Shown here: positions 59,427 through 64,000 of the stretch, one piece after another
Position numbering within the stretch: position 1 is the stretch's first letter
How the letters are laid out: every line of letters starts with the position of its first letter
Assembly: GCA_050173345.1 (NCBI GenBank)
Contig: JBFXKW010000012.1
Coordinates: 1-64,000, forward strand
Direction of reading: 5' to 3'
Source of the DNA: SHWC01 sp050173345
Lineage (GTDB): Bacteria > Pseudomonadota > Alphaproteobacteria > UBA828
DNA: 64,000 nucleotides
Translations under genes and position numbers: made by a program
The notes under the pieces: generated by a model
Told to the model about the DNA's origin: nothing
Database searches by the model: none
The model's input: the letters and a program-made list of their open reading frames with translations, nothing else

Positions 59427-59639
59427 ATGGACACGCAACCGAAATGGATCGGCACGTCGGTCACCGTCTGGGGTGCCATGATGGCGGCCGCTGGCGCGAT
59501 CTGGGGCGCCACGGACGGTCAGGTCGGCGAGGCCACCCGCTACGGCCAGGAAGCTCTGACCTTGCTCGGCGCCGTCATCGCCTTCGTCGGCCGGCTGCGC
59601 GCTAACCGGCCCACCACCATCCTGCCCGAGCAGCGCTGA
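59427..59639 (+). CDS. Holin-like small membrane protein
   Basis: A 70-residue protein with two hydrophobic helices (about residues 9-26 and 42-56) and a charged C terminus (GRLRANRPTT). The layout WIGTSVTVWGAMMAAAGAIWG ... LLGAVIAFVGRLRA resembles phage holins. GGGAGAACC precedes the ATG. It is the last phage-type gene and marks the right side of the element. Confidence 0.65.
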   Translation: MDTQPKWIGTSVTVWGAMMAAAGAIWGATDGQVGEATRYGQEALTLLGAVIAFVGRLRANRPTTILPEQR

Positions 59640-59742
59640 GTCACCCGTCACGCCGGGCGGCTCGATTCGCGCCGCCTCCCGCCTTCGATTCGCCGTCCGT
59701 CCAGGCGGCGCCCTCCTTAAATCAGGCTTTTCAGCCCATTGC

Positions 59743-59779
59743 CACGCCGGGCGGCTTCCGCGCTGCCCGGCGTGATTTT
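59743..59779 (+). terminator. Terminator at the right border of the phage element
   Basis: Perfect 10-bp arms CACGCCGGGC (59743-59752) and GCCCGGCGTG (59765-59774) followed by ATTTTC. The rest of the 358-bp gap before gmaS (59640-59997) has no gene; an AT-richer patch at 59776-59805 may carry the gmaS promoter. Confidence 0.75.
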
Positions 59780-59997
59780 CATATCCTGAAAAAATCTTTC
59801 CTCACCATTGAATCCCCCATCGCGCTGGCCTAAAGTGCCGCCGCTCTTGGCCCCTCGTCATGAGGCCTGCAGCCGTGCGTTCAACCCTGCGGCAACGTCA
59901 TGGTATGGCTTGCGGATGAGGTGCCGGCGCAACAAGGATCGGCACCCATCTAGGCTTCGCATACAAACGGATAGAGTGGACGGGGGGAGACGGCTTG

Positions 59998-61305
59998 ATG
60001 GCGAAGGACCTCGCGAAGATCGCGCGCGACAAGAAGATCAAATATTTCCTGATCAGCTTCGTCGATCTGTTCGGAGTCCTGCGCGCCAAGCTCGCACCCG
60101 CCGCCGCGATCGAGGGCATGCAGAAGGACGGCGCCGGCTTCGCCGCGTTCGCGGCTTGGCTCGATTCGACCCCGGCCGACCCCGACATGCTCGTGGTGCC
60201 GGACCCCGACAGCCTGCTCATCCTGCCCTGGAAGCCCGACGTCGCCTGGCTCGCCGGCGACCCCTATATGGGCGGCAAGCCGCTTGAGCAGGCGCCGCGC
60301 TGGATCCTCAAGCGCCAGCTCGAGAAGGCGGCGAAGCTCGGCTACACGATCAAGACCGGCATCGAGGCGGAGTATTTCCTGATCAGCCCCGACGGCACCG
60401 GCATCGCTGACACGCTCGATACCCAGGCCAAGCCCTGCTACGACCAGGCCGCACTGATGCGCCGCTACGACGTGGTCGCCGAAATCTGCGACGCCATGCT
60501 CGACTTCGGCTGGGAGCCCTACCAGAACGATCATGAGGACGCCAACGGCCAGTTCGAGATGAACTGGAAATACGCCGAGGCGCTGCAGACGGCGGACCGC
60601 CACGTCTTCTTCAAGTACATGGTGAAGACGGTCGCCGAGAACCACGGCCTGCGCGCCACATTCATGCCGAAGCCGTTCATGAACCTGACCGGCAATGGCT
60701 GCCACGCCCATGTCTCGGTGTGGAGCAAGGACGGCACCAAGAACCTGTTCCACGACCCGAAGGGAGAGCTCGGCCTCTCCGGGCTCGCCTATCATTTCCT
60801 CGCCGGCATCCTGCACAATGCAAGCTCGCTCTGCTCGATGTGGAACCCGACGGTCAACAGCTACAAGCGCATCAACGCGCCGCGCACCATCTCGGGCGCC
60901 ACCTGGTCGCCCAACACCATCACCTTCGGCGGCAACAACCGTACCCACATGGTACGCATCCCGGATGCCGGCCGCTTCGAGCTGCGCCTGATGGACGGCG
61001 CGGCCAACCCCTATCTGATCCAGGCCGGCATCACGGCCGCCGGCCTCGACGGCATCCAGAACAAGCGCGACCCCGGCCAGCGGCTCGACATCGACATGTA
61101 CCAGGACGGCCACAAGGTGAAGCGCGCGCGCAAGCTGCCGCTCAATCTGCTCGACGCGATCCGCCTGACCGAGAAGAGCGACGTGCTGCGCGCTGCCTTC
61201 GGCGACGCCATCGTGGATTCCTACGTCAAGCTCAAGCATCGCGAATGGAACGACTATTGCGCCCACCTCACCCAATGGGAGCGCGACCGCACGCTCGACT
61301 GCTGA
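59998..61305 (+). CDS. gmaS: Gamma-glutamylmethylamide synthetase (type III glutamine-synthetase-like)
   Basis: A 435-residue glutamine-synthetase-fold enzyme (GlnT/GmaS group). GmaS uses ATP to join methylamine to glutamate, the first step of the N-methylglutamate pathway. The start IKYFLISFVDLFGVLRAKL, the GFAAFAAWLDSTPADPD block, GIEAEYFLISPDG (metal site), NLTGNGCHAHVSVW and FELRLMDGAANPYL match this group. ATG at 59998 has GGGGGAGA upstream. The following dehydrogenase genes make GmaS the best reading over a general glutamine synthetase. Confidence 0.88.
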   Translation: MAKDLAKIARDKKIKYFLISFVDLFGVLRAKLAPAAAIEGMQKDGAGFAAFAAWLDSTPADPDMLVVPDPDSLLILPWKPDVAWLAGDPYMGGKPLEQAPRWILKRQLEKAAKLGYTIKTGIEAEYFLISPDGTGIADTLDTQAKPCYDQAALMRRYDVVAEICDAMLDFGWEPYQNDHEDANGQFEMNWKYAEALQTADRHVFFKYMVKTVAENHGLRATFMPKPFMNLTGNGCHAHVSVWSKDGTKNLFHDPKGELGLSGLAYHFLAGILHNASSLCSMWNPTVNSYKRINAPRTISGATWSPNTITFGGNNRTHMVRIPDAGRFELRLMDGAANPYLIQAGITAAGLDGIQNKRDPGQRLDIDMYQDGHKVKRARKLPLNLLDAIRLTEKSDVLRAAFGDAIVDSYVKLKHREWNDYCAHLTQWERDRTLDC

Positions 61306-61394
61306 GCGGGCACGGCAAACAGGATCAGGCGTCGATGTTCGATCGGCATGTGGCGGCATGTCGCCTGTGGTCGGCGCGAAGGCGCGCTTAGGCC

Positions 61395-62636
61395 ATGGCG
61401 TTCGGGCTCATCAAATACGGGCTGTCGCGCGGCTATCCGGGCCGGCGCTTCCTGAGCCGTCAGCCCGAGCTCAAGCCTTCCTATGACGTGGTGATCATCG
61501 GCGGCGGCGGTCACGGCCTCGCCTGCGCCTATTATCTCGCCAAGCATCATGGCGTCAGGAACGTTGCGGTGCTCGAGAAGGGCTATATCGGCGGCGGCAA
61601 TACCGGGCGCAACACCGCGATCATCCGCTCCAACTATCTGACGCCCGAGGGCGTCGCCTTCTACGACGAATCGGTGCGGCTGTTCCAGGGCCTCTCCGAG
61701 GAGCTTGACTTCAACATCCTCTATTCCGAGCGCGGCCACTTCACGCTGGCGCATACCGATGCCGCCATGCGCACCTCGCGCTGGCGCGCCGAGGTCAACA
61801 AGCATCTCGGCGTCAATTCCGAGGTGGTCTATCGCGACGACCTGAAGCGCATGGTGCCGTCGCTCAACCTCTCGGAGGACGTGCGCTACCCGATCCTCGG
61901 CGCGCTCTACCACCCGCCGGGCTCGATCGCGCGCCACGACGCGCTGGCCTGGGGCTATGCCGGGCGCGCCGCCGAGCTGGGCGTCGAGATCCACCAGGGC
62001 ACCGAGGTCACCGGCCTCGAGATCGAGGACGGCCGGATCACCGGCGTCGTCACCAACCGCGGCCGCATCGGCTGCGGCAAGGCGATGCAGGCGGTCGCCG
62101 GCATGAGCGGCGAGCTCGCGCGCCTGGCCGGCTTCAAGCTGCCGATCAAGAGCGTGCCGTTGCAGGCCTGCGTCTCGATGCCGCTCAAGCCCTTCCTCGA
62201 CCCGATCATCGTCTCGGGCTCGCTGCACGTCTACATCTCGCAGAGCTCGCGCGGCGAGCTCGTCATGGGCGGCTCGACCGATCCCTATCCGCGCTATCAG
62301 ACCAGCTCCACGCTCGATTTCATCGAGGGGCTGATGGCGCACATCCTCGAACTCTTCCCCTTCCTCGCCGATGTGCCGATCCTGCGCCAATGGGCAGGCA
62401 TCACCGACATGACGCCCGACTTCTCGCCGGTGATGGGCGAGACCCCGGTGAAGAACTACTACATCGATTCCGGCTGGGGCACCTGGGGCTTCAAGGCGAC
62501 GCCCGTCTGCGGCAAGCGCATGGCCGAGACCATCGCGACCGGGCGCGTGCCCGAGCTGCTCCAGCCCTTCCGCCTGTCCCGCTTCGAGGAGTTCCGCCTC
62601 GTCGGCGAAAAGGGCGCGGCCTCGGTCGGCCATTGA
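61395..62636 (+). CDS. mgdA: N-methylglutamate dehydrogenase, beta-type (SoxB-like) subunit
   Basis: A 413-residue FAD oxidoreductase of the sarcosine-oxidase beta/DAO family. The Rossmann loop is DVVIIGGGGHGLACAYYLA and the flavin contact GGGNTGRNTAIIRSNY. Near the C terminus, WAGITDMTPDFSPVMGETP is the usual FAD/substrate block. With the delta- and alpha-like genes downstream and gmaS upstream, it is assigned to N-methylglutamate dehydrogenase, which releases formaldehyde from N-methylglutamate. A sarcosine oxidase is the alternative. Confidence 0.85.
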   Translation: MAFGLIKYGLSRGYPGRRFLSRQPELKPSYDVVIIGGGGHGLACAYYLAKHHGVRNVAVLEKGYIGGGNTGRNTAIIRSNYLTPEGVAFYDESVRLFQGLSEELDFNILYSERGHFTLAHTDAAMRTSRWRAEVNKHLGVNSEVVYRDDLKRMVPSLNLSEDVRYPILGALYHPPGSIARHDALAWGYAGRAAELGVEIHQGTEVTGLEIEDGRITGVVTNRGRIGCGKAMQAVAGMSGELARLAGFKLPIKSVPLQACVSMPLKPFLDPIIVSGSLHVYISQSSRGELVMGGSTDPYPRYQTSSTLDFIEGLMAHILELFPFLADVPILRQWAGITDMTPDFSPVMGETPVKNYYIDSGWGTWGFKATPVCGKRMAETIATGRVPELLQPFRLSRFEEFRLVGEKGAASVGH

Positions 62637-62646
62637 GGCTCACGCG

Positions 62647-62949
62647 ATGAAGATCATCAACTGCCCGCTCAACGGCCCGCGCAACGCGCAGGAGTTCGTG
62701 CATGGCGGCGAGGTCGTGGCGATGCCCGACCCGAACGGGTGCAGCGACGCCGAATGGGCCGACTTCGTGTTCCTCGAGAACAACGTGGCCGGCATGGTCA
62801 GGGAATGGTGGTGCCACGTGCCGACCGCCTACTGGTTCATCGCCGAGCGCGACACCGTGAAGGACGAGTTCATCCGCACCTACGATGCGGGCGAGCTGTT
62901 CCGCGAGCGCGTCGACTTCGCGAAGCCCGAGCCGCCGGGGCAGGGGTGA
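62647..62949 (+). CDS. mgdB: N-methylglutamate dehydrogenase, delta-type (SoxD-like) subunit
   Basis: A 100-residue SoxD-family subunit. INCPLNGPRNAQEFVHGGE at the start corresponds to the zinc-binding CPxCG motif of sarcosine oxidase delta, but the second Cys is Asn here, as I recall for N-methylglutamate dehydrogenase members. NVAGMVREWWCHVPTAYWFIAERDT is the conserved core. It lies 10 bp after the beta-type gene and 5 bp before the alpha-type gene. Confidence 0.88.
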   Translation: MKIINCPLNGPRNAQEFVHGGEVVAMPDPNGCSDAEWADFVFLENNVAGMVREWWCHVPTAYWFIAERDTVKDEFIRTYDAGELFRERVDFAKPEPPGQG

Positions 62950-62954
62950 CGCCG

Positions 62955-64000
62955 ATGACAGGACGCCTGCCTGAGCCGTTCGGCAGCCTGATCGACCGCT
63001 CGAAGCCGCTCTCCTTCAGCTTCGAGGGGCGCAGGGTCGAGGGCTATGAGGGCGATACGGTCGCGAGCGCGCTGCTCGCCAATGGCATCACCGTGCTGTC
63101 CCGCTCGTTCAAGTATCACCGGCCGCGCGGGCCGCTCAGCATGGCCGGGCAGGACGGCAACACGCTGGTGCAGATCGGGCCGGAGCCGAACCGGCTGGCC
63201 GATCGCGTGCCGGCAAGCGGGGGCCTCGGCGTCAGCGGCCTCAACTGTTGGGGTTCGCTCGACCATGACTGGCTGACCCTGATCGGCAAGCTCGACCGCT
63301 TCCTGCCGGTCGGCTTCTACTACAAGGCGTTCTACAAGCCGCGCGCGCTCTGGCCGTTCTGGGAAGGCGTCATCCGTCGGGTCGCCGGCCTCGGCAAGGT
63401 CGACCTCAACGCCCATCACGGCTATTTCGACAAGGAATACCTGTTCTGCGACGTGCTGGTGGTCGGCGGCGGGCCGGCCGGGCTCGAAGCCGCGCTGCAG
63501 GCGGCCGAGAGCGCCGACGAGGTGATTCTCGTCGACGAGAACGCGGCGCTCGGCGGCTCGCTCAACTATGCGCGCTTCGATGCCGCCGGCGAGCGCGGAA
63601 GCCGCGAGCGGGCGCGGCTGGTCGCGGGGGTCGAGGCGCGGCCGAACATCCGCGTCATGACCGAGACCGTGTGCAACGGCGCCTATGCCGACAACTGGTT
63701 CCCGCTGATCCGCGCCAACCGGCTGCACAAGCTGCGTGCCGGCAAGGCGGTGATCGCGACGGGCTCGTACGAGCAGCCGCTCGTCTTCCGCAACAACGAC
63801 CTGCCGGGCGTCATGCTGGGCTCGGCGGTGCAGCGGCTGATCCGGCTCTATGGCGTGAAGCCGGGCGCGCGCGCCGTGGTGGTCGCGGCCAACGCCGATG
63901 CCTATGGCGTCGCGCTCGATTTGCTGGATGCCGGCGTCGAGATCGCCTGCATCACCGACCTGCGCGCCGCGCCGCTCGCGCATCCCCTGATCGAGGCGGT
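62955..64000 (+). CDS. mgdC: N-methylglutamate dehydrogenase, alpha-type (SoxA-like) subunit, 3' truncated by window edge
   Basis: The first 348 residues of a sarcosine-oxidase-alpha-type subunit, frame open at the right edge (family about 950-1000 residues). The N-terminal 2Fe-2S-like fold has FEGRRVEGYEGDTVASALLANG and SRSFKYHRPRGPLSMAG. The pyridine-nucleotide domain begins CDVLVVGGGPAGLEAALQAA, followed by VILVDENAALGGSL. It carries dinucleotide and tetrahydrofolate-related domains in the family. Starts at ATG 62955 after the delta subunit. Confidence 0.9.
   Translation, partial: MTGRLPEPFGSLIDRSKPLSFSFEGRRVEGYEGDTVASALLANGITVLSRSFKYHRPRGPLSMAGQDGNTLVQIGPEPNRLADRVPASGGLGVSGLNCWGSLDHDWLTLIGKLDRFLPVGFYYKAFYKPRALWPFWEGVIRRVAGLGKVDLNAHHGYFDKEYLFCDVLVVGGGPAGLEAALQAAESADEVILVDENAALGGSLNYARFDAAGERGSRERARLVAGVEARPNIRVMTETVCNGAYADNWFPLIRANRLHKLRAGKAVIATGSYEQPLVFRNNDLPGVMLGSAVQRLIRLYGVKPGARAVVVAANADAYGVALDLLDAGVEIACITDLRAAPLAHPLIEA

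Noticed and set aside
1..64000. tRNA, rRNA or tmRNA genes and att-site duplications
   Set aside because: None recognised on reading the intergenic stretches; no direct repeat was found that brackets the phage element.

Overview
The window is 64 kb of high-GC (roughly two-thirds G+C by eye) DNA from an alphaproteobacterium, probably a Rhodospirillales/Rhizobiales-type organism. Signs of this are a C4-pathway 5-aminolevulinate synthase (hemA), an IbpA-type small heat-shock protein with a ROSE-like leader, the xseB-ispA-tlyA block, an N-methylglutamate pathway for methylamines, and several families of palindromic intergenic repeats. It is a draft assembly: positions 17917-18016 are 100 N flanked by an exact 127-bp duplication, which looks like an unmerged contig end rather than missing DNA. 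No tRNA, rRNA, CRISPR array, transposase or integrase was found.

Region 1 (1-12.4 kb) is amino-acid/amide catabolism: a gamma-glutamyltransferase cut by the left edge, a flavin reductase, DUF924 and SNase-like proteins, an N-formylglutamate amidohydrolase, an isochorismatase-family amidase, and a leftward hyuA-hyuB-hyuB operon for ATP-dependent hydantoin or oxoproline opening. It closes with a DegP/HtrA protease.

Region 2 (12.6-28.7 kb) is core chromosome: small heat-shock protein, lipoprotein, histone-deacetylase-like amidohydrolase, xseB-ispA, tlyA, carbonic anhydrase, a 2-hydroxyacid dehydrogenase, fabI-aroC, pdxH, a cation diffusion facilitator, a persulfide-dioxygenase-like MBL protein, a HEPN-type gene pair, hemA and an SDR.

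Region 3 (28.7-59.7 kb) is a phage-derived element with a siphovirus/gene-transfer-agent-like layout. It runs: S24 repressor with divergent palindromic operators, HTH regulator, DUF6362, small and large terminase, portal, prohead protease, HK97-type capsid, connector, adaptor, tail completion protein, major tail protein, GTA gp10-type chaperone with a probable -1 frameshift extension, tape measure, tail-tip proteins, tail fibre and holin-like genes. No integrase, replication gene or clear endolysin is visible, so it may be a defective or domesticated element. Inserted cargo includes a full putA between terminase and portal (flanked by chromosomal palindromic repeats), two secreted helical-repeat paralogues with their own promoter, an AT-rich fibre tip plus sugar-type formyltransferase, and a translationally coupled ExbB/TolQ-like three-gene membrane module in the lysis region. 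A six-unit 46-bp hairpin array follows the tape-measure gene.

Region 4 (60-64 kb) is a methylamine-utilisation operon of the N-methylglutamate pathway: gmaS, then the beta-, delta- and alpha-type subunits of N-methylglutamate dehydrogenase, the last cut by the right edge.
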